A stretch of DNA of 64,000 nucleotides from Allobosea sp. Root381 (GTDB lineage Bacteria; Pseudomonadota; Alphaproteobacteria; Rhizobiales; Beijerinckiaceae): contig NZ_LMJT01000043.1 of the NCBI RefSeq assembly GCF_001429395.1, positions 64,627 to 128,626 on the forward strand, written 5' to 3'. Under the pieces are notes generated by a model, which worked only from the letters and a program-made list of their open reading frames with translations, did not search any database and was not told the DNA's origin. This document shows, one piece after another, positions 43,567 to 52,087 of the stretch. The translations under genes and the position numbers were made by a program. Position 1 is the stretch's first letter; every line of letters starts with the position of its first letter.

Positions 43567-44967
43567 TCAACTCTCCCTGAAAGCACGATGAAGGCGTATC
43601 GCCAGCGGCTGGAGCAGATATTCCGCAAAGGTCCGCTCGCCGGTCTCGATGAATATCTCGACCGGCATTCCGGGCTGAAGCGAGACGAAAAAATGGCTGA
43701 GTTCCGGCGCCTGACGGAGGTCGACCTCGGCCTTGTAGAAGGATCTGCCCGTCCTCGCCTCGACCAGCGCATCGGGCGTGACCATGGTGACGGAGCCGGC
43801 GAGCATCGGCGTGCGCCGGGAGTTGAAGGCGAGGACGCGAACGCGTGCGTGCTGGCCGATCCGAACCTCGCTGCGGTCGATCGGCTTGACTTCCCCCTCG
43901 ACGACGAGGCGATCCTGCACCGGGACGATACCGAGCAACGTCTCGCGCGGCGGGAGCACGGCGTTGAGGCTGCGGGTATCGAGCCCGACGACGACACCGC
44001 TCTCCGGCGCCCTGATCTCGCTGCGCAGCAGCGTGTCCCGCGCGGCCGCGATGCGGTGCCTGAGATCGGCGATCTGCTCGCGGCTGCCGTGGCGCTGCTT
44101 GGCGATCTCCTGGAGGCGGTCATAGAGCAGCTGCCGGCGCTGTTCCTCCAGCTCGGCGAGCTTGCCCCGCGCCTGGGCGATGGAAGCCTCGTTCGTGGCG
44201 AATTGCGCCTCGGCCTCGGCTTCGGCCCGCTTGAGAGCGAGGATCTTCGGCTTGCGGGCGAGGCCCTTCTTCAGCAGGAACTCGGAATCCTTGATCTCCT
44301 CCCGGAGGAAGGCGAGCTGGCGTGTCAGCCCGGCATTGCTGCTCTCGGTCCCGCGGACCGTGTCGGCGAGCTGCTGAACCTGCTGATCGACGCGATTGCG
44401 CTGTCCCTGCAGGGCGGCCGCGCGGGCGGTGAACTCGGCGAGCTGGCTTTCCATCGCGGTCTGCGCCTCCGGCCGGGCACTCTGGACCTCCAGTTCCTCG
44501 GGGAACGAAATGGCGGTCGCCCCCGCTTGCTCCGCCTGCAGGCGGGCCTCCGAGGCGAGCGTGGCGAACAGGTTGGTCTCGAGCACGCCCAGCGCCGCTT
44601 CGCTCTGCGTCGTGTCGAGCCGCGCGAGAAGCTGGCCGCGCTCGACCCTCTCGCCCTCGCGAACCAGGATCGCCTTGACGATCCCGCCTTCCAGATGCTG
44701 CACGGCGCGCCGCTGCGACAGCACCTTCACGACGCCGGGCGCGATCACGGCACTGGCCAGCGGCACGGTCGCGGCCCAGGCGCCGAAGACACCGATCAGC
44801 AGCGCCAGGCAAATGCAGCCCCAGTATACGAACACCCCGGGATCGGTCCGGAGCGGCTCCTCGGCCGCATCCCAGCGCGCGAGCGCCGTGCGGAGCGGCT
44901 GGGCGAGCGCGGAACCCGCCACATCGGGTGGCTCCGGCTGCCGGGTCGTGAGGTCGGCCCCGGTCAT
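43567..44967 (-). CDS. Type I secretion membrane fusion protein, HlyD family
   Basis: A 466-residue periplasmic adaptor: cytoplasmic N-terminus about 1-45, one TM helix (YWGCICLALLIGVFGAWAAT), a lipoyl/biotinyl half (QHLEGGIVKAILVREGERVE), a long coiled-coil hairpin about 125-300, the second lipoyl half and the beta-barrel region ending near YLLQPLAIRLHRAF. It links the ABC ATPase to a TolC-type outer-membrane channel. Its ATG shares one base with the ATPase stop (TGATG). No TolC-like gene is in the window. Confidence 0.93.
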   Translation of the reverse strand: MTGADLTTRQPEPPDVAGSALAQPLRTALARWDAAEEPLRTDPGVFVYWGCICLALLIGVFGAWAATVPLASAVIAPGVVKVLSQRRAVQHLEGGIVKAILVREGERVERGQLLARLDTTQSEAALGVLETNLFATLASEARLQAEQAGATAISFPEELEVQSARPEAQTAMESQLAEFTARAAALQGQRNRVDQQVQQLADTVRGTESSNAGLTRQLAFLREEIKDSEFLLKKGLARKPKILALKRAEAEAEAQFATNEASIAQARGKLAELEEQRRQLLYDRLQEIAKQRHGSREQIADLRHRIAAARDTLLRSEIRAPESGVVVGLDTRSLNAVLPPRETLLGIVPVQDRLVVEGEVKPIDRSEVRIGQHARVRVLAFNSRRTPMLAGSVTMVTPDALVEARTGRSFYKAEVDLRQAPELSHFFVSLQPGMPVEIFIETGERTFAEYLLQPLAIRLHRAFRES

Positions 44968-46772
44968 CACGGCCTCCTGTCGATGCTGTTGCGCTTGGCC
45001 TTGGCGGGCCCGGCCGACGACCGGGTCCGCATCGGCGTGGCACCGGCCATGGTCTGCGGCAGCACCTCGTCCGGCGCGCCGAAGGCGACCGCGACGCCGT
45101 CCCGCAGGAACAGGACCAGATCCGCGACCGTGAAGATGCGCGGGCGGTGCGTAACGATGACCAGCGTCGTGCCGCGTTTCTTGGCCTGCCTGATCGCCGC
45201 GCAAAGCGCTTCCTCGCCGTCCGGATCGAGGTTCGAGTTGGGCTCGTCGAGGAGGATCAGCTTGCGCTTGCCGAAGAGCGCCCGCGCCAGGCCGATGCGC
45301 TGCCGCTGGCCGCCGGAGAGCCTGCAGCCGTCCTGGCCGATCTCGGTCTCGTAGCCGCCGGGCAGGCCGAGGATCATCTCATGCGCGTTCGCCTGCCGGG
45401 CGGCCGCCACCACATCCGCGTCGGTCGCGCCCTCGTCGAAACCGGCGATCGCTTCGGCGACCGTGCCGCCGAGCAGCTCGACATCCTGGGGCAGGTAACC
45501 GACATAGCGCCCGAGCTGGTCGGGGTCCCAGTTGTCGAGCGAGGCGCCGTCGAGGCGGATCGTCCCTCCCGACGGCCTGTCGAGCGCCGCGATCAGCCGC
45601 AGCAGCGTCGATTTGCCGGCGCCCGTCGGCCCGATCACGACGACCACGCTGGCCGGCGGGCAGCGGAAGGAAACGCCCGCAAGGGCCGGGCGCCTGGCAT
45701 TCTGGTTGCGATAGATGACACCGCTGACCTCGAGCGCCCCGAGCGGCGGGGGCAGCAGAGTCTTGCGCTGGTCGAGCGCGGCCGCGGCAGCCGCGACACG
45801 GACCTGGGCCCAGGCATCGCGCGCCGAACTCAGCACGCGCAGACTCGCCACCAGATGCTCGACCGGGGCGAGCGTACGGCTGATGATGATCGAGCTCGCC
45901 ATCATGCTACCGACCAGGACCTCGTCATGCAGGACGAGCCAGGCACCGGTGCCCACCGCCGCGATCTGGAGCACGATCCTGATCAGCCGCGCGACGGAGG
46001 CGATCAGCGCGACGCGGTCATTGGCCCGTACCACTGGCGCCAGGGCCCGGTTGTTGAGCTGCACGAATTCGCGGATCGCGCCATGCGTCCAGCCCATCGC
46101 CCGGACCAAATTGCCGTGCCGGACGATACCGTCGAGCGTGCGCTGGGCCCGGGCGGCGGCGCCCGTCGCCTGTGCCCGCTCGGCCCGCGCGACCCGTCCG
46201 CTGGCGACGGCCAACAGCAGCAGGAGCAGGGCTCCGACGAGGGCTATCGTCCCGTACCAGGGATGGATCAGGTAGAGCACGAGGATGAAGAGCGGCAGGA
46301 ACGGCGCGTCGATGAGCGTGCACGCGGTCGAGCTCGCCAGCATGTTCCTGAGCTCGCGCACGCGGACCATGTCGTGGGTGCCGCCCTCGCCCCGCCGTGC
46401 GGGATCGATGATCGAGGCCTTGAGCACGAGGGGCGCGAGGAACTGCTCGAGACCGACGGCGAAGCAGCCGAGCAACCGGTTGCGCAGCACCTCGAAGCAG
46501 GCGCTGAACCCGATCGCCGCCACGGCGAGGACGGTCAGGGCGATGAGCGTCTCGGCGCTGCCGCTGGTGATAACCCGGTCGAAGACCTGGATCGAGTAGA
46601 ACGGCAGGACCAGCAGCAGCAGGTTGACGACGATGCTGAAGACGACGACCCAAACGAAGGCCCCGCTTCCCGGAATCGCCGCCAAAAGCGCCCGCCCGCC
46701 CGGACTGGCCGTCTCGGCAGCCCTCCTCGGGTCGAACTCGGACGCCGTACGGCTCGCGGACGCGTAGGCCAT
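44967..46772 (-). CDS. Type I secretion system permease/ATPase (PrtD family)
   Basis: A 601-residue exporter: TM domain about 35-330 and nucleotide-binding domain about 355-575. Motifs: Walker A IGPTGAGKSTLLRL near 380, signature CRLSGGQRQRIGLARALF, Walker B KLILLDEPNSNLD. There is no C39 peptidase domain, as in PrtD exporters of RTX proteases and adhesins that carry C-terminal signals. The start at 46772 gives a short charged N-terminus. Divergent from the RTX gene, its likely cargo. Confidence 0.94.
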   Translation of the reverse strand: MAYASASRTASEFDPRRAAETASPGGRALLAAIPGSGAFVWVVVFSIVVNLLLLVLPFYSIQVFDRVITSGSAETLIALTVLAVAAIGFSACFEVLRNRLLGCFAVGLEQFLAPLVLKASIIDPARRGEGGTHDMVRVRELRNMLASSTACTLIDAPFLPLFILVLYLIHPWYGTIALVGALLLLLLAVASGRVARAERAQATGAAARAQRTLDGIVRHGNLVRAMGWTHGAIREFVQLNNRALAPVVRANDRVALIASVARLIRIVLQIAAVGTGAWLVLHDEVLVGSMMASSIIISRTLAPVEHLVASLRVLSSARDAWAQVRVAAAAAALDQRKTLLPPPLGALEVSGVIYRNQNARRPALAGVSFRCPPASVVVVIGPTGAGKSTLLRLIAALDRPSGGTIRLDGASLDNWDPDQLGRYVGYLPQDVELLGGTVAEAIAGFDEGATDADVVAAARQANAHEMILGLPGGYETEIGQDGCRLSGGQRQRIGLARALFGKRKLILLDEPNSNLDPDGEEALCAAIRQAKKRGTTLVIVTHRPRIFTVADLVLFLRDGVAVAFGAPDEVLPQTMAGATPMRTRSSAGPAKAKRNSIDRRP

Positions 46773-46851
46773 GTGTCCTCGGGGAATGCAACGAAAGCGG
46801 TTTCGACGTGGCCGGCGGCTGGCGACGCGCTCACGCCGCCGGGCTGGTGGC

Positions 46852-46968
46852 TCAAGGCTGGTCGGGTCGTTTGACAGCCTGCAGGGGCATGTCCGCCTTG
46901 GCGGACGAGCCGGAGATCGAAGCCGGGTCGGTCTGGCCGGCAGCACCCTCGAACAGCACTATGCACAT
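46852..46968 (-). CDS. Possible 38-residue leader peptide upstream of the secretion operon
   Basis: A short ORF with an excellent Shine-Dalgarno (GAGGAGG, seven bases before the ATG). The product begins MCIVLFEGAAGQTDPASISG and ends VKRPDQP; it is otherwise featureless. It sits 79 nt upstream of the ABC exporter gene on the same strand. A longer GTG-started frame reaches 47034 without a ribosome site. Could be a translational leader or an accident; no homologue recognised. Confidence 0.35.
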   Translation of the reverse strand: MCIVLFEGAAGQTDPASISGSSAKADMPLQAVKRPDQP

Positions 46969-47440
46969 GTCGTCGCCTCCTCGGACTTCAGGCTTGCTTC
47001 GTTCCTCCGACGTCCCCCTCTTGTTGGTTGCCACAGCCGCGGAAGACGCCGAGTGCCGTGCCTCGCCCGTCCCGCCCCTGCGGCAACGGAGCGAAGCTAG
47101 GCAAGGTTATCCTTCTTCATAATCCCCATTTGGTGACAGAAATGCCCGGCGCGCGTCGCGCATTTTTCCGGCACCCCAACGGCATGTTGCAACACGGAAG
47201 TATTGACCGGCGTTAACAACGACAAAACCGCAGATCTTGCCGTAGCGCATCAGAATAACGCCGAAGCGAGGCGCATGTTTTGTCTCCAGTTGGGGATTGC
47301 GCGCCCCTCCGGCATCTCCTTAGCGTCCGGCACCTTCGCAGACCGTCCGATCGCCCACGAGCGATGCCGATGCGCATGATCGCGCAGTCGCAGCGACGCG
47401 CCTGCCGGGAGGCCCATGTGTAAAAGAGGGAGTAAACGCT
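46969..47440. promoter_or_regulatory. Divergent control region of secretion operon and RTX gene
   Basis: About 470 bp with no gene. The middle (roughly 47100-47290) is less GC-rich than the flanks and should hold both promoters. AATCCCCATTTGG at 47121-47133 and CCAGTTGGGGATT at 47286-47298 are near-inverted copies (11 of 13) and might bind the same regulator. A GAGGGAG ribosome site precedes the RTX ATG. Confidence 0.4.
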
Positions 47441-48904
47441 ATGGCACTCATCATTGGCACGCCAGGACCCGACGTCATTCCTCCGCCTGATACGAGCGGC
47501 GACGACCAGATCTTCGGCCTTCCGGGCGACGACAGCATCGACGCCGGCGCTGGTACGGACTTAGTCAATGGCGGGGCGGGCAACGACGCCATTCTGGGAG
47601 GCGCAGGCGTCGACACATTGAACGGCAATGCCGGCGATGACACGGTCAGCGGCGGTGACGACGACGACATCGTCAGCGGAAATGCCGGCAACGACATCCT
47701 GGCCGGCGACGCCGGCAACGACACCGTCAATGGCGGCGCGGGCGACGACACGCTCGACGGCGGCGAGGGCGACGACACGATGTCCGGAGGCGCCGGGATC
47801 GACACGATGACCGGCGGGGCCGGCATCGACACGATGACCGGCGGCGCGGGTGACGATACGCTCGATGGTGGCGAAGGCGACGACGACCTGACCGGCGGCG
47901 CTGGCAACGACACCTTGAACGGCGACGCCGGCAACGACACGCTGGCAGGTGGCATCGGCAACGATACGCTGACCGGCGGCGACGGCGACGACACCATCGG
48001 CGGCGGCGGTGGCGACGACACGCTCGACGGCGGCGCAGGCATCGATACGCTCAGCGGCGGGGACGGTGACGACGAACTCGATGGCGGCGCCGGCGACGAT
48101 GCGCTGACCGGCGGTGACGGCATCGACACCCTCGCTGGTGGAGAAGGCAACGACACGCTCGACGGTGGCGACGGTGACGACGACCTCGATGGCGGCGCTG
48201 GCGACGACGCGCTGACCGGCGGCGATGGCAACGATATCCTCGCCGGAGGCGATGGCATCGACACCCTGACCGGCGATGCCGGTGACGATGATCTGGATGG
48301 AGGCGCCGGCGACGACACGGTCGGTGGCGGTGAAGGCGCCGATACGCTCGCAGGCGGCGACGGTGCTGACATCGTGACCGGCGACGAAGGCGACGACACG
48401 ATGGCCGGCGGCGCGGGGGCCGACGAGCTCGACGGTGGCGACGGCGCCGACACGATCGAAGGCGGGGATGGAGCCGACATCGCGCTCGGCGGAGCAGGCG
48501 ATGACACGGTGAGCGGCGATGCCGGCGGCGACGAGCTCCGTGGCGGCGAAGGCGCCGACGAACTCGACGGCGGCAACGGCAGCGACGATCTCTATGGCGA
48601 GGCCGGCGACGATACCCTGACCGGCGGCGGCGGCACCGACACCTTCCATTTCGGTGACGGCGCCGACACCCCGTTCGGCGACGACGAGGTCACCGATCTG
48701 AGCGAGGGCGACGAGGACGTGATCGAGGTCGACGTGCTCGACCCCGCCACCACCACCGTCACCGTCGACGATTCCGGCGCCAGCGTGGTTCTGGATTTCG
48801 GCTTCGGCACGATCCAGATCGATGGCGTCACCGGCGGCGGCACCTTCGAATCGATCGAGGACATCAACGACGCGCTGGGATACGAGGCGATCACCTTGGT
48901 GTGA
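47441..48904 (+). CDS. RTX calcium-binding repeat protein, probable type I secretion substrate
   Basis: A 487-residue, very acidic protein made almost wholly of RTX nonapeptides (GGAGNDTLxGGxGxD) from about residue 24 to 400, interrupted by variants such as GGDGIDTL and GGAGDDDLDGG. The last ~85 residues (TDTFHFGDGADTPFGDDEVT onward to YEAITLV) form a hydrophobic-ending, beta-rich region expected to carry the uncleaved C-terminal signal. There is no N-terminal signal or separate enzyme domain, so it may be a Ca-dependent surface-layer or matrix protein. Divergent to its ABC/HlyD exporter. Confidence 0.93.
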   Translation: MALIIGTPGPDVIPPPDTSGDDQIFGLPGDDSIDAGAGTDLVNGGAGNDAILGGAGVDTLNGNAGDDTVSGGDDDDIVSGNAGNDILAGDAGNDTVNGGAGDDTLDGGEGDDTMSGGAGIDTMTGGAGIDTMTGGAGDDTLDGGEGDDDLTGGAGNDTLNGDAGNDTLAGGIGNDTLTGGDGDDTIGGGGGDDTLDGGAGIDTLSGGDGDDELDGGAGDDALTGGDGIDTLAGGEGNDTLDGGDGDDDLDGGAGDDALTGGDGNDILAGGDGIDTLTGDAGDDDLDGGAGDDTVGGGEGADTLAGGDGADIVTGDEGDDTMAGGAGADELDGGDGADTIEGGDGADIALGGAGDDTVSGDAGGDELRGGEGADELDGGNGSDDLYGEAGDDTLTGGGGTDTFHFGDGADTPFGDDEVTDLSEGDEDVIEVDVLDPATTTVTVDDSGASVVLDFGFGTIQIDGVTGGGTFESIEDINDALGYEAITLV

Positions 48905-48923
48905 CGAGGCATTACGCAAGGTT

Positions 48924-48950
48924 GGTTGGCGGCGCGCCGCGCCGCCAACC
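48924..48950 (+). terminator. Perfect GC-rich hairpin after the RTX gene
   Basis: 13-bp perfect arms GGTTGGCGGCGCG and CGCGCCGCCAACC around a single C, 20 bp after the RTX stop. There is no T-run, yet strength and position suggest a transcription end or mRNA stabiliser. Confidence 0.55.
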
Positions 48951-49006
48951 CAATAACAACGGCATGTGCCGGGGGGCGACAGCGATCGTGCCTTGACTTC
49001 CACCCT

Positions 49007-49034
49007 TGGGCGCCTGCTTTCCGGCGGGCGCCCA
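49007..49034 (+). terminator. Probable Rho-independent terminator
   Basis: Arms TGGGCGCC and GGCGCCCA with a 12-nt loop, followed by GTCTGTTTCTT. It is the better classical terminator of the two hairpins after the RTX gene. Confidence 0.6.
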
Positions 49035-49275
49035 GTCTGTTTCTTCCAACCACCGAAAACCTGCACCGAGAGGCCTGTGTCCTTCGCTTTCCTTCGCGTG
49101 CCAGGCGCTTCACGCCCCCATGGTCGTGCGCGCCGCCAAGACGCCAGGCTCCTGTCGGCCGGAGGTGCCGCGGGCTGCCGCGCGCCCTGACGCAACGACT
49201 GTATGCGGGCGAGCGAGTGCGGTAATATCGGGCGCTTCAAGCTGGCGGCATCGTTGGTTGGAAGGAGAGACGGCC

Positions 49276-50298
49276 TTGCGTTCCGTGCGCTGCGCCCTGT
49301 CCGATGCTGCCGCCACGACGACGCGGCGCGAGATGCTCGCGCTCGCAGGCGCAGCGGCGGCCTGGGCGGTCCCGGCCCGCGCGCAACGCGCCCCGCTGCC
49401 GCTGATCGGCTATCTCGGCTCGGAAACGCCCGACCGCTACGCCAGCCGCCTTGCCGCCTTTCGCAGCGGGCTGGCGGAAGCCGGATATGCCGAGGGGCGC
49501 AATGTCACGGTCGAGTATCGCTGGGCGGAAGGCCAATACTCGCGGCTGCCGGCCCTCGCGCAGGAACTGGCTGCGCGCGCCGTCGCCGTGATCGTCGCGC
49601 CTGGCGGTGCGGAAGTTGCGCTCGCGGCCAAGACGGCGACATCCAGCATTCCGATCGTGTTCGAGCTGGGTGGCGATCCCGTCGCGCTCGGGCTGGTCGA
49701 CAGCCTGTCCCGCCCGGCCGGCAATCTCACCGGCGTGTCGAGCCTCAGCGTCGAAGTCTCGCGCAAGCGGCTGGAGTTCATGGGCGAGCTGCGCGCGGGC
49801 ACAAAGCTGTTTGCGGTCGCGCTCAACCCGGCAAGTCCGACCGCAGGTTCGCAACTGCGGAACGTCCAGGCGGCGGCCGACAGCCTCGGCCTTCAGCTGC
49901 ATATCCTGAGGGCCAGCGCGGAGCCCGAGTTCGACGCCATGTTCGCGGCCGCCGCCGAGATGCAGGCGGGCGGCCTCGTCTTCACATCCGACCCGTACTT
50001 CGCCTATCGCAGCCCGCAGCTGGCGGCGCTCGCGGTCATGCGCGGCGTGCCGGCGATCACCCAGTCCCGCGACTTCCCGCTCGCCGGCGGCCTGATGAGC
50101 TATGGCGGCGATTTCGAGCAGTCGCACCGCCATACCGGCATCTATGCCGGCCGCATCATCAGGGGCGAGAAGCCTGCCAACCTGCCGGTCCAGCGTGTGA
50201 CCAAGGTCGAGATGTGCATCAACCTCAAGGCCGCCAGGACGCTCGGCCTCACCGTTCCGCCCTCGCTTCTGAGCAGCGCCGACCTCGTGATCGAATGA
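49276..50298 (+). CDS. ABC transporter substrate-binding protein (ABC_sub_bind type), orphan
   Basis: A 340-residue periplasmic binding protein of the TrpX/ABC_sub_bind group. Signal region contains a twin Arg (TTRREMLALAGAAAAWAVPA), consistent with Tat or Sec export. Family marks: PLIGYLGSETPDRYASRLAA, FRSGLAEAGYAEGRNVTVEY, ELGGDPVALGLVDSLSRPAG and NLKAARTLGLTVP near the end. The TTG start has an AAGGAG site; ATG 49333 would lose the Arg pair. No permease or ATPase follows; instead a receptor-type cyclase starts 1 nt after the stop. It may present a ligand to that receptor (inferred). Confidence 0.85.
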   Translation: MRSVRCALSDAAATTTRREMLALAGAAAAWAVPARAQRAPLPLIGYLGSETPDRYASRLAAFRSGLAEAGYAEGRNVTVEYRWAEGQYSRLPALAQELAARAVAVIVAPGGAEVALAAKTATSSIPIVFELGGDPVALGLVDSLSRPAGNLTGVSSLSVEVSRKRLEFMGELRAGTKLFAVALNPASPTAGSQLRNVQAAADSLGLQLHILRASAEPEFDAMFAAAAEMQAGGLVFTSDPYFAYRSPQLAALAVMRGVPAITQSRDFPLAGGLMSYGGDFEQSHRHTGIYAGRIIRGEKPANLPVQRVTKVEMCINLKAARTLGLTVPPSLLSSADLVIE

Positions 50299-50299
50299 C

Positions 50300-52075
50300 A
50301 TGACCTGGCCGCTGAGCCGCAGCACGAGCCGAGCCGATGTCCCGCGCCCTCCCGGCGGCCGGCAGCTGTCGCTGTTCAGGAAGTACTTCATCGCCTTGTT
50401 CGCCGCGGCCGTCGTGCCGCTTCTGATCGCAGGCGTGAGCGAGGCCTGGTTCGGCTATCGCGACCAGCGCGCCAGCCTGAACGATGTCCTCGATGCGGAA
50501 GCGCGGGTGGCGGCCGCGAAGATCGGGGATTTCATGGAGGGAATCCGCGACCAGCTCGGCTGGATGGTGCAGCTGCCATGGGGGTCGAGACCCGACGACA
50601 GGCGCAGGCTCGACGCCCTGCTGCTGATGCGCCAGGTCCCGGCCGTGCTCAGCCTCACCCTCGTCGATGCCGCCGGCAAGGAACGCCTGTTCGTCTCCCG
50701 CATCGGCCTGAACCGGATCGAGGGCGGCGAGGATATGTCCGAAAATCCCGCTGTGGCGGGCGCGCGCCAGGAGCGCGTGTGGTTCGGCCCAGTGACCTTC
50801 CAGCTGGGCTCGGAACCCTTCATGACCATCGCAGTCGCCGGCAATCGCCCGGCCGTCGGCGTCGCCGTCGCGGAGGTCAACCTCAAATTCATCTGGGACG
50901 TGATCGCGGCGATCCGGGTGGGGCGGACCGGCGAGGCCTTCGTGCTCGACCGGCCGGGCCGCCTGATCGCCCATCCCGATATCAGCCTGGTGCTGCGGGC
51001 GGACGACACCGCGACGCTGCCACTGCGGGAACTGCGGGCGTCCATCCTCGCCCGGCCCGGGGAGGCGATCACCGGGCGCGACCTGTCGGGCGACGAGGTG
51101 CTGGCGGCGATGGCGCCGATCTCCGGGGTCGGCTGGAGCGTGCTGGTCAAGCAGCCCGCAGCAGAAGCCTTCGGGCCGATCTATGTCGCCTTGTGGCGCA
51201 CGCTCGGCCTGCTCATCGCCGGGGCGGTTCTGGCAGCAGGGCTGGCCTACTGGCTCACCCAGCGCATGCTCGGGCCGATCCGGCTTCTGGAGGACGGGGT
51301 CGCCCGGATCGGCGCCGGGCAGTTCGACCACCGCATCGAGCTCGCCACGGGCGACGAATTCGGGCGGCTCGCGGCCCGCTTCAACGAAATGGCCGGTGAG
51401 CTCGCGGTTTCGCAGGAGCGTTCGGAACGCATCGGGCGCCTGAGGCGCTTTCTCGCGCCACAGGTGGCCGAACTGGTCGAGCGTACCGGCGACGACCATG
51501 TGCTCGACGGCCGGCGCGTCGAGGTCGTGGTGGTGTTCTGCGACCTGCGCGGCTTCACCGCCTTCTCGGGCCGCACCGAGCCCGACACGGTGATCGATCT
51601 GCTGGACGAGTATTACGGCGCGCTGGAACGCGTGGTGAGCGCCCATGGCGCAACGCTGACCAACTTCTCCGGCGACGGCGCGATGGTGCTGGTCAACGCG
51701 CCGGTGCCGCTTCCCGATCCTGCACTGGTCGCCATGGAGATGGCGGGTGCAATGCAGAGAGCCGTCCAGAAGCTGCTCGCCGACCGGCATGCCCTCGACC
51801 ACCGGCTCGGCTTCGGCGTCGGCCTTGCGATGGGGCTGGCGACGGTAGGGCGGATCGGATCGGAGGGACGGCTCGACTACACCGCGATCGGCAATGTCGT
51901 GAATCTCGCGGCCCGGCTGTGCTCGAGCGCAGGCGACGGCGAAATCCTCGTCAACCGGGCCCTCGCCGAAGCGGTCGGGGCCCGCCGCCCCCTGATCCAG
52001 CTGGAGTCGCGGGACCTGAAAGGTTTCGACCGCCCCATCACCGTCTTCGCCGCCGGCAGCGCGGCCGGGACGTAG
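50300..52075 (+). CDS. Membrane receptor class III adenylate/guanylate cyclase
   Basis: A 591-residue sensor cyclase. TM1 about 27-47, a ~240-residue periplasmic Cache-like sensor, TM2 about 296-318, HAMP about 318-370 (RMLGPIRLLEDGVARIGAGQ), then the catalytic domain about 405-585. The metal Asp lies in VVFCDLRGFTAFS (about 414), the second in NFSGDGAMVLV (about 459), and the transition-state Asn/Arg in NVVNLAARLCS. The residue three before the GD pair is Asn, not the Lys that usually reads adenine, and the usual Asp of the second purine contact is Thr (DYTAIGN), so nucleotide preference is open. Co-transcribed with the binding protein. Confidence 0.9.
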   Translation: MTWPLSRSTSRADVPRPPGGRQLSLFRKYFIALFAAAVVPLLIAGVSEAWFGYRDQRASLNDVLDAEARVAAAKIGDFMEGIRDQLGWMVQLPWGSRPDDRRRLDALLLMRQVPAVLSLTLVDAAGKERLFVSRIGLNRIEGGEDMSENPAVAGARQERVWFGPVTFQLGSEPFMTIAVAGNRPAVGVAVAEVNLKFIWDVIAAIRVGRTGEAFVLDRPGRLIAHPDISLVLRADDTATLPLRELRASILARPGEAITGRDLSGDEVLAAMAPISGVGWSVLVKQPAAEAFGPIYVALWRTLGLLIAGAVLAAGLAYWLTQRMLGPIRLLEDGVARIGAGQFDHRIELATGDEFGRLAARFNEMAGELAVSQERSERIGRLRRFLAPQVAELVERTGDDHVLDGRRVEVVVVFCDLRGFTAFSGRTEPDTVIDLLDEYYGALERVVSAHGATLTNFSGDGAMVLVNAPVPLPDPALVAMEMAGAMQRAVQKLLADRHALDHRLGFGVGLAMGLATVGRIGSEGRLDYTAIGNVVNLAARLCSSAGDGEILVNRALAEAVGARRPLIQLESRDLKGFDRPITVFAAGSAAGT

Positions 52076-52087
52076 ATCGCGGTGCAC

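Larger units (their letters stand above)
48905..49275. other. Noncoding gap after the RTX gene
   Basis: About 370 bp with two strong hairpins (48924-48950 and 49007-49034) and no convincing gene. The 3' part carries the AAGGAG ribosome site of the next gene and presumably its promoter. Confidence 0.45.

Noticed and set aside
47320-48576. 418-residue open frame opposite the RTX gene (Pro/Ser-rich repeats)
   Set aside because: It is the antisense of the repetitive RTX codons; its SPSPP-type repeats mirror the GGxGxD repeat, and it lacks a ribosome site or known domain.
47560-48620. Possible CRISPR-like or satellite repeat
   Set aside because: The repetition is codon-level RTX nonapeptide sequence in one reading frame with no constant spacers.
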